DNA of 64,000 bases from NCBI RefSeq assembly GCF_030142045.1, contig NZ_CP126242.1:1178001-1242000 (forward strand), in the 5' to 3' direction. The translations under genes were made by a program, and so were the position numbers. The stretch comes from Arthrobacter sp. zg-Y919. GTDB lineage: Bacteria > Actinomycetota > Actinomycetes > Actinomycetales > Micrococcaceae. Below, piece after piece: positions 16,644-25,095 of this stretch; positions within the stretch are counted from its first letter, which is position 1, and every line of letters starts with the position of its first letter. Below the pieces are notes generated by a model, which saw only the letters and a list, made by a program, of their open reading frames with translations, searched no databases and had not been told where the DNA came from.

Positions 16644-18008
16644 CTAGAGCCAGCCGGGAACCACCATGATCAGCCAGGCCACCAGCGGCCCGGCTACAAC
16701 GACGATGCCGCTGTAGGCGAGGATGTGCTTGTAGAAGCGGTCCTTGTCCAGGCCTTCGGGTGCGTTGGCCAGCACCAGGGCGCCATTGGTGGAGAACGGG
16801 GAAACATCCACGATGGTCGAGGAGACGGCCAGGGCGCAGATGAGTCCCACCGCGCCGATCTCGCCGGACGCGAGGAACGGAACGGCCAGCGGGATCAGTG
16901 CGGCGAGGATGGCGGTGGAGGACGCGAAGGCGGACACGACGGCACCGATATAGCAGATAAGCAGGGCGGCCAGCAGCGGCATCCCGAGGCTGACCACGCC
17001 GTCGGACACGTATTCCACCGTGCCTGCTTCCTGCAGGACCCCCACGAAGGTGAGCATGCCGCAGATGAGCAGGACCGTGGTCCAGCTGATCTTGTTGATC
17101 GCTCCCTTCTGCGCCTGAGGCGACACCAGGGCAAGGATCGTGGCGATGGTGATGGAAACGAAGCCGACGTCGATCTTGAATCCAAGGGCGACCACGGCCA
17201 GGGTGACCAGGCCGGCGATGGTGACGATCTGGGGGAAGGTTTCACTGCGGGTCTTGGTGGCGGCAAGCCCGTCGCCTGCGGGATCCCGCGGGCCGTAAAT
17301 GTCCGATCCGGTGCCCTTGTAGGCGACGTCGGCCCGGCCGGCGACGCTGAGGTTCATCCGTGCCTCGGCAACCTGCTCCACAAACGCTCCCGTGGTGCTG
17401 TTGCGCAGCTTGCTGCCACCCAGGACGAAGTAGAGGATCACGGCGATGAAGGTGTTGAACAGCAGGCTGGCCATAAAGACGGCGAACGGGCTGGAGTCCA
17501 GATCGGTCTCGGCGATGATGCCGTTTACCGTGACGCCGTAGACGGCGATGGGGGAGAAGCCGCCGGCCTGCGCGCCGTGGATAACCATCATGCCCATCAT
17601 CAGCGGGTTGATCCGGTACTTTGCGGCGAACCCGAGGGCGATGGGAGCCACGATGGCGACGGCGGCCGGTGACAGTGCGCCTACTGCGGTGATGACCGCG
17701 GTGATGGCGAACATGATCCACGGGATGAGCGCCACCCGGTTACCGACAAGCTTCACCGCTCCCCGGACCAACAGGTCGATGGTGCCGTTGTTCTGGGCAA
17801 TGGCGAACAAATACGTCACGCCGACGATGGTCAGGAACAGGCCGCCCGGGAAGTTGGCGAGGATATCCTCGGTGCTCATGCCCAGGAAAACAAAGCCCAG
17901 CAGGAAGGCTCCGACGAAGGCGAGTGCCCCCATGTTCAGTGGCAATACGGTGGCCAAAAGGAACATGGCCACCAATATCAGGATGGAAAGGAGCGGAGCG
18001 GACATCAT
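16644..18008 (-). CDS. MatC/SLC13-type dicarboxylate permease
   Basis: A 454-residue polytopic membrane protein with about eleven to twelve hydrophobic segments. The start (LLSILILVAMFLLATVLPLNMGALAFVGAFLLG) resembles the N-terminal domain of MatC, the malonate carrier of Rhizobium, and the repeated GG-rich re-entrant regions plus VSSTIVDVSPFSTNGALVLANAP are typical of SLC13/ion-transporter relatives. A hydrophilic central loop spans about residues 215-255. It is the first gene of the minus-strand unit permease / CoA-transferase / carboxyltransferase and diverges from a GntR regulator. Uptake of a C3 or C4 dicarboxylate is inferred. Confidence 0.82.
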   Translation of the reverse strand: MMSAPLLSILILVAMFLLATVLPLNMGALAFVGAFLLGFVFLGMSTEDILANFPGGLFLTIVGVTYLFAIAQNNGTIDLLVRGAVKLVGNRVALIPWIMFAITAVITAVGALSPAAVAIVAPIALGFAAKYRINPLMMGMMVIHGAQAGGFSPIAVYGVTVNGIIAETDLDSSPFAVFMASLLFNTFIAVILYFVLGGSKLRNSTTGAFVEQVAEARMNLSVAGRADVAYKGTGSDIYGPRDPAGDGLAATKTRSETFPQIVTIAGLVTLAVVALGFKIDVGFVSITIATILALVSPQAQKGAINKISWTTVLLICGMLTFVGVLQEAGTVEYVSDGVVSLGMPLLAALLICYIGAVVSAFASSTAILAALIPLAVPFLASGEIGAVGLICALAVSSTIVDVSPFSTNGALVLANAPEGLDKDRFYKHILAYSGIVVVAGPLVAWLIMVVPGWL

Positions 18009-18056
18009 TGTTCCCTCGGTCGATGGTCAGGGGCCGCCCGGCAGCGGCGGCGGTGA

Positions 18057-18069
18057 GTGTGATCTACAC
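18057..18069. promoter_or_regulatory. short inverted repeat in the permease/gntR divergent region
   Basis: GTGT-GATCT-ACAC is a perfect inverted repeat with a five-base centre, 49 bases upstream of the permease start. Its size fits a GntR/FadR-type operator, but four-base arms can occur by chance. Confidence 0.3.
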
Positions 18070-18106
18070 CACACGCACTGGACTAGCCTCCTAAACTCTC
18101 ACCGTC

Positions 18107-18137
18107 TTGTCAACGCGTAATCCGGGCTGGCTATACT
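18107..18137 (+). promoter_or_regulatory. probable promoter of the GntR regulator gene
   Basis: TTGTCA (18107-18112) and TATACT (18132-18137) are separated by 19 bases. Both hexamers are close to the sigma-70 consensus; the spacer is a little long. The start codon is 47 bases downstream. Confidence 0.45.
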
Positions 18138-18184
18138 CGGATTCCTGGCCGGCGGATGCCGTGCAGGCGAAGAGAGAGGTTCCA

Positions 18185-18880
18185 ATGCCCGGCAGTAACG
18201 GCGGCGGCGGGTTTGTCCGGGTGTCGCGTCCCCGGTTGTACGAGCGCCTGGTGGAACAGCTCCTGGGGTTCATTGCCGCGACGGGACTGGGGCCGGGAGA
18301 CCTGCTGCCCGCTGAGCGGGAGCTGGCCGAGCGGATGGGTGTATCCCGGGCCACACTGGCGCAGGCACTGGTGGCGCTGGAGGTGTTGGGCGTTATCGAT
18401 GTGCAGCATGGCACCGGTGCCGTACTGGTATATCGGCCCAGCGTTGCCTCCGTGCTGCGGGAACTGCGCGAGCACCGGGACCGGATGCCGGAAATCGTTG
18501 AAGCGCGCAGCACCCTGGAGGTAAAACTCGCAGCGCTTGCCGCCGAGCGGCGTACGCCCGCCGACCTTGCGGCGGTGGAGGCAGCGCTGGAAGCCATGGC
18601 CGGGGAGATTTCCAGCGGCAGCCGCGGCACCCATGGGGATGAACTCTTCCACCAGGCAGTGGCTGCCGCGGCGCACTCCTCCATCCTCGCGTCCATGATG
18701 ACGTTCATTTCCGAGCTGGTCCGCGAGACCCGGCTGGCCTCCCTGGGGCAGCCCGGACGTCCGGAGCGCTCCCTGGAATCCCACCGCGCCATTGCCGATG
18801 CCATCCGTGCGGCGGACCCGGACGCCGCGGCTGCGGCGATGCAGGCCCACATCGACCTGGTGTCGGAAACCGGCATCTAG
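18185..18880 (+). CDS. GntR/FadR-family transcriptional regulator
   Basis: A 231-residue GntR-family regulator. The N-terminal winged helix-turn-helix is clear (LYERLVEQLLGFI, PAERELAERMGVSRATLAQALVALEVLGV, residues about 17-75) and the C-terminal half is an FCD domain (EARSTLEVKLAALAAERR, DELFHQAVAAAAHSSIL, SHRAIADAIRAADPDAAAAAMQAHI) of the FadR group, which usually binds an organic acid. ATG 18185 follows GAGAGAGG. It is divergent from the permease/CoA-transferase/carboxyltransferase unit and is its likely regulator, as MatR is for malonate genes in rhizobia. Confidence 0.9.
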   Translation: MPGSNGGGGFVRVSRPRLYERLVEQLLGFIAATGLGPGDLLPAERELAERMGVSRATLAQALVALEVLGVIDVQHGTGAVLVYRPSVASVLRELREHRDRMPEIVEARSTLEVKLAALAAERRTPADLAAVEAALEAMAGEISSGSRGTHGDELFHQAVAAAAHSSILASMMTFISELVRETRLASLGQPGRPERSLESHRAIADAIRAADPDAAAAAMQAHIDLVSETGI

Positions 18881-18890
18881 CCGGGCATAA

Positions 18891-18926
18891 AAAAGGGAAC
18901 CGCCACATGTGTGGCGGTTCCCTTTT
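18891..18926. terminator. bidirectional intrinsic terminator between gntR and aceE
   Basis: AAAAGGGAACCGCCACA (18891-18907) pairs perfectly with TGTGGCGGTTCCCTTTT (18910-18926), giving A and T tracts on both sides for two convergent genes. Confidence 0.9.
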
Positions 18927-18961
18927 GTGGTTTCTCCTAGGCAGGAGACGCGGCGGGACGC

Positions 18962-21700
18962 TTAGGCGTCGCCCCCGGCGTTTCCGCTGGTGCCGGCGTT
19001 CACGTCCAGCAGGTGGTACTTCTCCATTGCCTCCTTGGGGGCGTTGGCATCGACTTCACCGCGGCGTGCAAGCATTTCGAGCGCCCGCACCACCATCGAG
19101 TGGCTGTCGATCTTGAAGTACCGGCGTGCTGCTGCCCGGGTATCCGCGAAACCGAAGTCGTCGGCACCAAGGGTGGCGAATTCGTTCGGCAGGAACTGGC
19201 GGATCTGGTCCGGTACGGCCTTCATGTAGTCCGTGGAGGCAACGATCGGACCGGTGGCTCCGGCCAGCTGCTGCGTAACGAACGGCACGCGGGGCTCCGA
19301 GCCGGGGTTGAGGAAGGCTTCCTCCTCGGCGGCCAGGCCGTCGCGGCGCAGTTCGTTCCAGGAGGTGACGGACCAGACGTCGGCCGAAACTCCCCAGTCC
19401 TCAGCCAGGAGCTGCTGGGCTTCCAGCGCCCACGGCACGGCAACGCCGGAGGCCAGCAGCTGCGTGCGGGGGCCGTCGATCTTGGCCGGTGCAAGCAGGT
19501 AGATGCCCTTGATGATGCCTTCCACGTCCAGGTCCTCGGGGGCCTTGGGCTGCTGGATCGGCTCGTTGTAGACCATCAGGTTGTAGATGACGTTCGGATC
19601 CTTGGAATCCGGGCCGTACATCTCCTCGAGGCCGTGGCGCACGATGTGCCCGATCTCGTAGCCGTACGCCGGGTCGTAGGTCTTCACCGCGGGGTTGGTG
19701 GAGGCCAGGATCGGCGAGTGGCCGTCGGCGTGCTGCAGGCCTTCACCGGTCAGGGTGGTGCGGCCGGCGGTTGCCGAGATCAGGAACCCGCGTGCCATCT
19801 GGTCAGTGGCTGCCCAGATGTAGTCGGCGGTGCGCTGGAACCCGAACATCGAGTAGAACACGTAGACGGGGATCAGCGGCTCGCCGTGGGTGGCGTAGGA
19901 CGTGCCCGCGGCGGTGAAGGCCGCGATCGAGCCGGCTTCGTTGATGCCCACGTGGACGATCTGGCCCTGCGGGGACTCCTTGTAGGCCAGGACGAGGTCC
20001 CGGTCCACGGAGAGGTAGTTCTGCCCCTTGGGGTTGTAGATCTTGGCCGTCGGGAAGAACGAGTCCATGCCGAAGGTGCGTGCCTCGTCGGGAATGATCG
20101 GCACAATGCGCTTGCCGAATTCCTTGTCCCGCATCAGGTCCTTGAGCAGACGGACGAACGCCATGGTGGTTGCAGCCAGCTGCTTGCCGGAGCCGCGGTT
20201 GGCTACTTCGTAGGCCTTGTCGTCCGGAAGGTGGACCGGTTCGTGCTTCACCCTGCGTTCGGGGACGTTGCCGCCCAGTTCGCGCCGGCGCTCCAGCATG
20301 TACTTGATCTCCGGAGCGTCGGCTCCGGGGTTGTAGTACGGCGGCCGGTACGGATCGGCTTCAAGCTGCTCGTCGCTGATCGGGATCCGCAGGTGGTCGC
20401 GGAAAGCCTTCAGGTCATCGAGGGTGAGCTTCTTCATCTGGTGGGTCGCATTGCGGCCCTCGAAGTGCGTACCCAGGCCGTAGCCCTTGACCGTGTGGGC
20501 CAGGATGACCGTCGGGGCGCCCTTGAACTCCGTGGCGGCCTTGTATGCGGCGTAGACCTTGCGGTAATCGTGGCCGCCGCGCTTGAGGTTCCAGATTTCC
20601 TCGTCGGTCAGGTTGGCGACGAGTTCCTTGGTCTCCGGGCTCTTGCCGAAGAAGTGCTCGCGGACGAACCCGCCGGACTCGGCCTTGTAGGTCTGGTAGT
20701 CGCCGTCGGGGGTGGCATTCATGATGTCCACCAGCGAGCCGTCCTTGTCGCGCTGGAGCAGGTCATCCCACTCGCGGCCCCAGACAACCTTGATGACATT
20801 CCAGCCGGCGCCGCGGAAGAAGGCTTCCAGTTCCTGCATGATCTTGCCGTTGCCGCGGACCGGTCCGTCGAGACGCTGCAGATTGCAGTTGATCACGAAG
20901 GTCAGGTTGTCGAGCTTGTCATTGGCGGCCAGCTGGAGCAGGCCGCGCGATTCCGGCTCGTCCATTTCGCCGTCGCCCAGGAACGCCCACACATGCTGTT
21001 CGGAGGTGTCCTTGATGCCGCGGTTCTGCAGGTAGCGGTTGGACTGTGCCTGGTAGATGGCGTTCATGGGACCAATACCCATGGAAACCGTCGGGAATTC
21101 CCAGAAGTCCGGCATGCTGCGCGGATGCGGGTAGGACGACAGCGCATGCCCCTCGCGGGACTTCTCCTGGCGGAAGCCGTCCATGTCCTCTTCGGACAGG
21201 CGGCCTTCCAGGAAGGCGCGGGCATACATGCCGGGGGAGGCGTGACCCTGGAAATAAATCTGGTCTCCGCCACCCGGATGGTCCTTGCCCCGGAAGAAGT
21301 GGTTCATGCCCACTTCGTACAGGGTCGCTGCGCCTGCGTAGGTCGAGATATGCCCACCGACGCCGATACCCGGGCGCTGGGCCCGGTGCACCATGATCGC
21401 GGCGTTCCACCGCAGCCAGGCGCGGTAACGCCGTTCAACTTCCTCATCGCCGGGGAATTCTGGTTCCTGATCAACCGGGATGGTGTTGACGTAGTCGGTG
21501 GTGGTTACCATCGGCACGCCCACGCTCTGGGAACCGGCACGCTGGAGCAGCGAACGCATGATGTACTGCGCGCGCTCAGTGCCCTGCGAACGGATCAGCT
21601 CATCGAGTGATTCGATCCATTCTGCGGTTTCCTCAGGATCACGGTCCGGCAGCTGGTTGGTTAACCCGCTCAGGATGTCCGTTGTGTCTTCTGCGGCCAC
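18962..21700 (-). CDS. aceE: pyruvate dehydrogenase E1 component, homodimeric type
   Basis: A 912-residue AceE, the thiamine-diphosphate-dependent decarboxylase of the pyruvate dehydrogenase complex. Key parts include [18 protein letters not shown], the cofactor motif [12 protein letters not shown] followed by [20 protein letters not shown] (about residues 265-300), and the transketolase-like C-terminal half ([23 protein letters not shown]). Length matches the family. GTG 21700 is chosen because GAGAGAGG lies six bases upstream; TTG 21706 would place the start against the ribosome-binding site. It stands alone, divergent from the DUF3052 gene. Confidence 0.95.
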   Translation of the reverse strand: MAAEDTTDILSGLTNQLPDRDPEETAEWIESLDELIRSQGTERAQYIMRSLLQRAGSQSVGVPMVTTTDYVNTIPVDQEPEFPGDEEVERRYRAWLRWNAAIMVHRAQRPGIGVGGHISTYAGAATLYEVGMNHFFRGKDHPGGGDQIYFQGHASPGMYARAFLEGRLSEEDMDGFRQEKSREGHALSSYPHPRSMPDFWEFPTVSMGIGPMNAIYQAQSNRYLQNRGIKDTSEQHVWAFLGDGEMDEPESRGLLQLAANDKLDNLTFVINCNLQRLDGPVRGNGKIMQELEAFFRGAGWNVIKVVWGREWDDLLQRDKDGSLVDIMNATPDGDYQTYKAESGGFVREHFFGKSPETKELVANLTDEEIWNLKRGGHDYRKVYAAYKAATEFKGAPTVILAHTVKGYGLGTHFEGRNATHQMKKLTLDDLKAFRDHLRIPISDEQLEADPYRPPYYNPGADAPEIKYMLERRRELGGNVPERRVKHEPVHLPDDKAYEVANRGSGKQLAATTMAFVRLLKDLMRDKEFGKRIVPIIPDEARTFGMDSFFPTAKIYNPKGQNYLSVDRDLVLAYKESPQGQIVHVGINEAGSIAAFTAAGTSYATHGEPLIPVYVFYSMFGFQRTADYIWAATDQMARGFLISATAGRTTLTGEGLQHADGHSPILASTNPAVKTYDPAYGYEIGHIVRHGLEEMYGPDSKDPNVIYNLMVYNEPIQQPKAPEDLDVEGIIKGIYLLAPAKIDGPRTQLLASGVAVPWALEAQQLLAEDWGVSADVWSVTSWNELRRDGLAAEEEAFLNPGSEPRVPFVTQQLAGATGPIVASTDYMKAVPDQIRQFLPNEFATLGADDFGFADTRAAARRYFKIDSHSMVVRALEMLARRGEVDANAPKEAMEKYHLLDVNAGTSGNAGGDA

Positions 21701-22009
21701 GGCCAACCTCTCTCATGTACAGATTGTGTCTGCGACATTCTTTACTGTGGGAATCCGGCCGGTGTCCGCCGGATCTTCACTTGCGCGTTTTGCGCGTGTG
21801 CGCGCCTCGGCGCCCGGATCTGCTTTCCTTCCACTCTAGTCCCGTGCCCCGGTTGTTGCGTAGCCTGCACCGGGAAGCATCGCTGACGGCGTACAGCCCG
21901 CTGGGCCTTGAAGCCTGCAGGTTTTAGGTGTTTCGTTGACTCTGAGACAGCGCGGATCAGGCAAATGTGTGATTCCCTTGTATTTATGCAGTCAACCAGG
22001 AGGAGTGAA
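21701..22009. other. divergent intergenic region between aceE and the DUF3052 gene
   Basis: These 309 bases carry the promoters of both genes. I see a TTGACT (21936-21941) on the plus strand without a convincing -10, a small hairpin (ATCCGGC and GCCGGAT around 21752-21775) near aceE, and no coding sequence. Confidence 0.35.
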
Positions 22010-22429
22010 GTGAGCGAGGCCGAGGCCGTCACTGAGGAAAACGTGGCGAGCAGATTGGGTTTCAAGGACGGCGACCTGGTTCAGGAGTTCGGCTACGACG
22101 AGGATGTGGATTTCGACTTCCGTGAGGACCTGGAAGACCTCATCGGCGGCGAACTCCTCACGGAAGACGACCACGATGTTGTGGATGGCGTCATCCTCTG
22201 GTGGCGTGCCGACGACGGCGACCTCGTGGATGCGCTGGTCGATTCCCTGACCACGCTGGACGAGGGCGGAACGGTCTGGGTGCTGACGCCCAAGTCCGGC
22301 CGGGACGGCTACGTTCCTCCGGCGGATATCGAGGAAGCGGCACCCACGGCGGGACTCCACGTCACCACCTCTCCGGGTGTCAGTGACGACTGGGCCGCCA
22401 CCCGCCTGGTGAGCCGACGCAAGAAGTGA
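22010..22429 (+). CDS. DUF3052 family protein
   Basis: A 139-residue acidic protein of the actinobacterial DUF3052 family, with the signature ENVASRLGFKDGDLVQEFGYDEDVD, ILWWRADDGDLVDALVD and VWVLTPKSGRDGYV. Function unknown. GTG 22010 is chosen because AGGAGG lies immediately upstream at ideal spacing and the frame before it is unlike the family. The arrangement DUF3052 gene followed by ahpE, close to aceE, is also seen in mycobacteria (Rv2239c and Rv2238c near aceE). Its stop overlaps the ahpE start by four bases. Confidence 0.92.
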   Translation: MSEAEAVTEENVASRLGFKDGDLVQEFGYDEDVDFDFREDLEDLIGGELLTEDDHDVVDGVILWWRADDGDLVDALVDSLTTLDEGGTVWVLTPKSGRDGYVPPADIEEAAPTAGLHVTTSPGVSDDWAATRLVSRRKK

Positions 22430-22890
22430 CTGCAGGCCTGCCAGCGGCAGGTGCTGTGGTTCCCGGTTTCTGCCTCCCCAACCAGTTCGGCGAAGACATC
22501 CGGCTGGAAGGCCTGCGGGGCACCGGCGTCGTGCTTGTGTTTTTCCCCTTCGCGTTTTCGAAGGTGTGCCGGGGCGAACTTGAGGAGCTGCAGTCCGCGA
22601 AGGGTCTGTTCGCCGACGCCGGCGTCCGCCTGCTGGCTGTCTCCTGTGATTCGAAGTACACCCTCCGGGCCTGGGCGGAGCAGGAGGGGTTTGGCTTCGA
22701 CCTGCTTTCCGATTTCTGGCCCCACGGAGAAGCCGCCCGGACGTTTGGCGTCTTCGACGGACGCCGCGGGCTGGCCGAACGGGCCAGCTTTGTCATTGAC
22801 GGCGGGGGAGTCCTCCGCGCATCGATCCGGACGGAGTCCGGGGTCCCGCGTCCCCTCGACTGGTACCGCACCGCTTTGGAGGACCTGTGA
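22426..22890 (+). CDS. ahpE: AhpE-type one-Cys peroxiredoxin
   Basis: A 154-residue peroxiredoxin that reduces peroxides. The peroxidatic Cys48 lies in FFPFAFSKVCRGEL, matching the AhpE motif. The fold signatures PNQFGEDIRLEGLRGTGVVLVFFP and LLAVSCDSKYTLRAWAEQEGFGFDLLSDFWPHGEAARTFGV are all present. No second Cys sits in the usual two-Cys resolving position, so an outside thiol is needed. GTG 22426 overlaps the DUF3052 stop (GTGA), and the next gene overlaps its stop in the same way, so the three are translationally coupled. Confidence 0.92.
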   Translation: MTAGLPAAGAVVPGFCLPNQFGEDIRLEGLRGTGVVLVFFPFAFSKVCRGELEELQSAKGLFADAGVRLLAVSCDSKYTLRAWAEQEGFGFDLLSDFWPHGEAARTFGVFDGRRGLAERASFVIDGGGVLRASIRTESGVPRPLDWYRTALEDL

Positions 22891-23867
22891 ATGCGGAGCA
22901 GGATTCACGGCCCGGGCAGGATTTAAGGGCGGACCAGGATCCACGACCGGGGCTGGGACTGACGGGCTTCGCCAGCGGACGTGCCCGCGGCACCGCACCT
23001 GCGCCTACCGAGACGGAGCTGCGCCTGCTCAGGCGCGCCGCTGAATACCTCGGCGGGCAGCGTCTCGCCCTGCTCACAGGCGCAGGGCTGAGCACGGACT
23101 CCGGAATCCCCGACTACCGCGGGCCGGACGCTCCGCCGCGCAATCCGATGACGTACCAGCAGTTTGTTGGCGACCCGGTACTCCGCCGCCGCTACTGGGC
23201 CCGCAACCATGTTGGCTGGCACCACCTGCGCCACGCCGTACCCAACTCCGGCCACTCGGCAGTAGTGGAGCTGGAACATCGGGGACTGCTCTCGGGCGTG
23301 ATTACCCAGAACGTGGACCGGCTGCACACCGACGCCGGCAGCGTCAACGTCGTGGACCTCCATGGACGCTACGACAGAGTGGTCTGCCTGGCCTGCCATT
23401 CCGGCTTTTCCCGCTCCGAAGTCGCAGAACTGCTGGAGGAACTCAACCCGGGCTACCTGGACCGCCCCCGTCACGACGGCGAGATCGCCCCCGATGCCGA
23501 CGCCGACGTCGTCGACACCGAAGACTTTGTGGTGGCGGACTGCCCGGTCTGCGGCGGCATGCTCAAACCCGATTTTGTGTACTTCGGTGAGAATGTCCCC
23601 AAGGACCGGGTGGCACGGGCCTTTTCCATGGTGGACGACGCCGGTGCACTCCTGGTGGCCGGCTCGTCCCTGACCGTCATGAGCGGCCTTCGCTTTGTCC
23701 GGTACGCGGCGAAGGCGGATAAGCCCGTAGTCATCATTAACCGCGGCGCCACCCGCGGGGATCCGCTGGCCACCCTGAAAATCGATATGGGAGTCAGTAC
23801 CGCCCTAAGCTGGCTGGCGCGGAACCTGCCGGACCTGCCTGCACCGCAGGACCAACCCGCCGATTAG
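22887..23867 (+). CDS. SIR2-family NAD-dependent protein deacylase
   Basis: A 326-residue sirtuin with an extra N-terminal stretch of about 50 residues rich in Asp, Arg and Pro. The NAD-binding motifs are intact: GAGLSTDSGIPDYRGPD (about residues 68-84), TQNVDRLH with the catalytic His in DLHG, and GSSLTVMSGLRFV. The zinc site is CLAC...CPVCGG. Family knowledge assigns NAD-dependent removal of acyl groups from lysines; the target is unknown. It starts at GTG 22887 inside the ahpE stop (GTGA), linking a deacylase to peroxide defence, and AceE next door is a common acetylation target in bacteria (inference). Confidence 0.9.
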   Translation: MNAEQDSRPGQDLRADQDPRPGLGLTGFASGRARGTAPAPTETELRLLRRAAEYLGGQRLALLTGAGLSTDSGIPDYRGPDAPPRNPMTYQQFVGDPVLRRRYWARNHVGWHHLRHAVPNSGHSAVVELEHRGLLSGVITQNVDRLHTDAGSVNVVDLHGRYDRVVCLACHSGFSRSEVAELLEELNPGYLDRPRHDGEIAPDADADVVDTEDFVVADCPVCGGMLKPDFVYFGENVPKDRVARAFSMVDDAGALLVAGSSLTVMSGLRFVRYAAKADKPVVIINRGATRGDPLATLKIDMGVSTALSWLARNLPDLPAPQDQPAD

Positions 23868-23952
23868 GCATCCGTGCGCTGAATGCGGTAACGTAGTTCC
23901 TCGTGATGCAGGGCCTGCGGAGTTATCTCGCCTCGGCCGGGCAACATGTTTT

Positions 23953-24028
23953 GGGTCTTTAGCTCAGCTGGTAGAGCGCCACGTTTACACCGTGGATGTC
24001 ATCGGTTCGATCCCGGTAGGACCCACCA
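23953..24028 (+). tRNA. tRNA-Val (anticodon TAC)
   Basis: A full cloverleaf: acceptor GGGTCTT with AGGACCC, anticodon stem CCACG/CGTGG enclosing TTTACAC with the anticodon at 23986-23988, T-loop TTCGATC. CCA is encoded (24026-24028). Confidence 0.96.
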
Positions 24029-24032
24029 ACGG

Positions 24033-24076
24033 CCGCCGTTACATTCCGCAGAAGCGGGAAGTAGCGGCGGTTTTTT
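24033..24076 (+). terminator. intrinsic terminator after tRNA-Val
   Basis: CCGCCGTTAC (24033-24042) pairs with GTAGCGGCGG (24061-24070), one G-U pair, followed by six T. Confidence 0.88.
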
Positions 24077-24138
24077 GTGTGCCCCAATGCATCCTTCCGA
24101 AGGATTAACCGCACAGCTATACGGAACACAGGGGATTG

Positions 24139-24993
24139 ATGGGAAATACGGGGAAATCCGTCTGCGCCGCCGTGACGGCGCTGGTCCTGCTGGCCGGGTG
24201 CACGGCGCCCACGGATCCGGCTCCGGTGGACTCCACCACCGGCTCCGCCCCGGCACCCTCAGCTCCAGCGGAAGAAACTGTTCCTGCCCCGGTTGCCGCC
24301 GCTCTCGATGTGGTTGCTGCGGACCGGAAGGACGACTTCTCCGTCGCCGTCCAGGACAACACGACCGGCCGGTCCTGGAGCTACAACCCGGACGCGCGGT
24401 ACCTGGAGGCGAGCCTGGTCAAGGTGCCCATCCTCCTGACCCTGGTTCGCCAGGCCACGGAGGAAGACCGCAGCCTGACGGCGGAGGAAGAGGAGCTCGC
24501 CACCCTGATGATCGAATACAGCGACAACGAGGCCACCGCCGAGTTGTACGCCCGGCTGGGCGGCCGGGACGCGCTGGACCGCACCTACGATCTCATTGGG
24601 GTGACCGACACCGAAGCCGGCGAGATGTGGGGTGCCAGTGAAACCACCGCCGGGGACCAGGTGTTGATCGCCCGGACGGCGGCCAACGGCGCCGACTGGC
24701 TGGACGCGGACCTGCTGGCATTCGCCGTCGGCCTGATGGAGAACGTATGCCCGGAGCAGAACTGGGGGATCAGCGCGGGCGTTTCCTCACCCCTGACGGA
24801 AGTGGCCCTGAAGAACGGCTGGCTGCCGGATGACGACGACGAGTGGGCTGTCGGCAGTTCGGGTTTTATCCGCGACGGGGAAAGGAACTACAGCATCGCG
24901 GTGCTCAGTTCCCGGAACAGCACGCTTTCGGAGGGTATCGGCGTCGTCGAAAACGTTGCCTCCGTGATCAACGGCTACGAAGCCGGTGCCTAA
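24139..24993 (+). CDS. class A beta-lactamase-like serine hydrolase lipoprotein
   Basis: A 284-residue exported lipoprotein. The signal peptide ends in the lipobox LLAG-Cys21, followed by an Ala/Pro/Thr linker to about residue 50. The serine-hydrolase domain has Ser92-x-x-Lys95 (ASLVK) and Ser128-Asp-Asn (YSDN). The third box, Lys-Thr-Gly in true beta-lactamases, appears to be replaced by the SSG of WAVGSSGF. This pattern fits the catalytic-domain-like serine hydrolases often annotated as beta-lactamase-related, which act on cell-wall peptides or have no known substrate; resistance should not be assumed. ATG 24139 is used; an in-frame TTG lies one codon earlier. Confidence 0.8.
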   Translation: MGNTGKSVCAAVTALVLLAGCTAPTDPAPVDSTTGSAPAPSAPAEETVPAPVAAALDVVAADRKDDFSVAVQDNTTGRSWSYNPDARYLEASLVKVPILLTLVRQATEEDRSLTAEEEELATLMIEYSDNEATAELYARLGGRDALDRTYDLIGVTDTEAGEMWGASETTAGDQVLIARTAANGADWLDADLLAFAVGLMENVCPEQNWGISAGVSSPLTEVALKNGWLPDDDDEWAVGSSGFIRDGERNYSIAVLSSRNSTLSEGIGVVENVASVINGYEAGA

Positions 24994-25095
24994 GGGCGCG
25001 CGTGTGGCGGCGGGATAGCGAAGAAGCATAGGCTGGAGCCTGAACACGGCGTGGCCATCCTGCCCCGTCCCGCCCGAACGATCCTTGGAGAGAAC

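Noticed and set aside
19013-21610. An 865-codon open frame on the plus strand, antisense to aceE
   Set aside because: AceE is complete and conserved on the other strand; the antisense frame is open only because of GC-biased third positions and has no recognisable motif.
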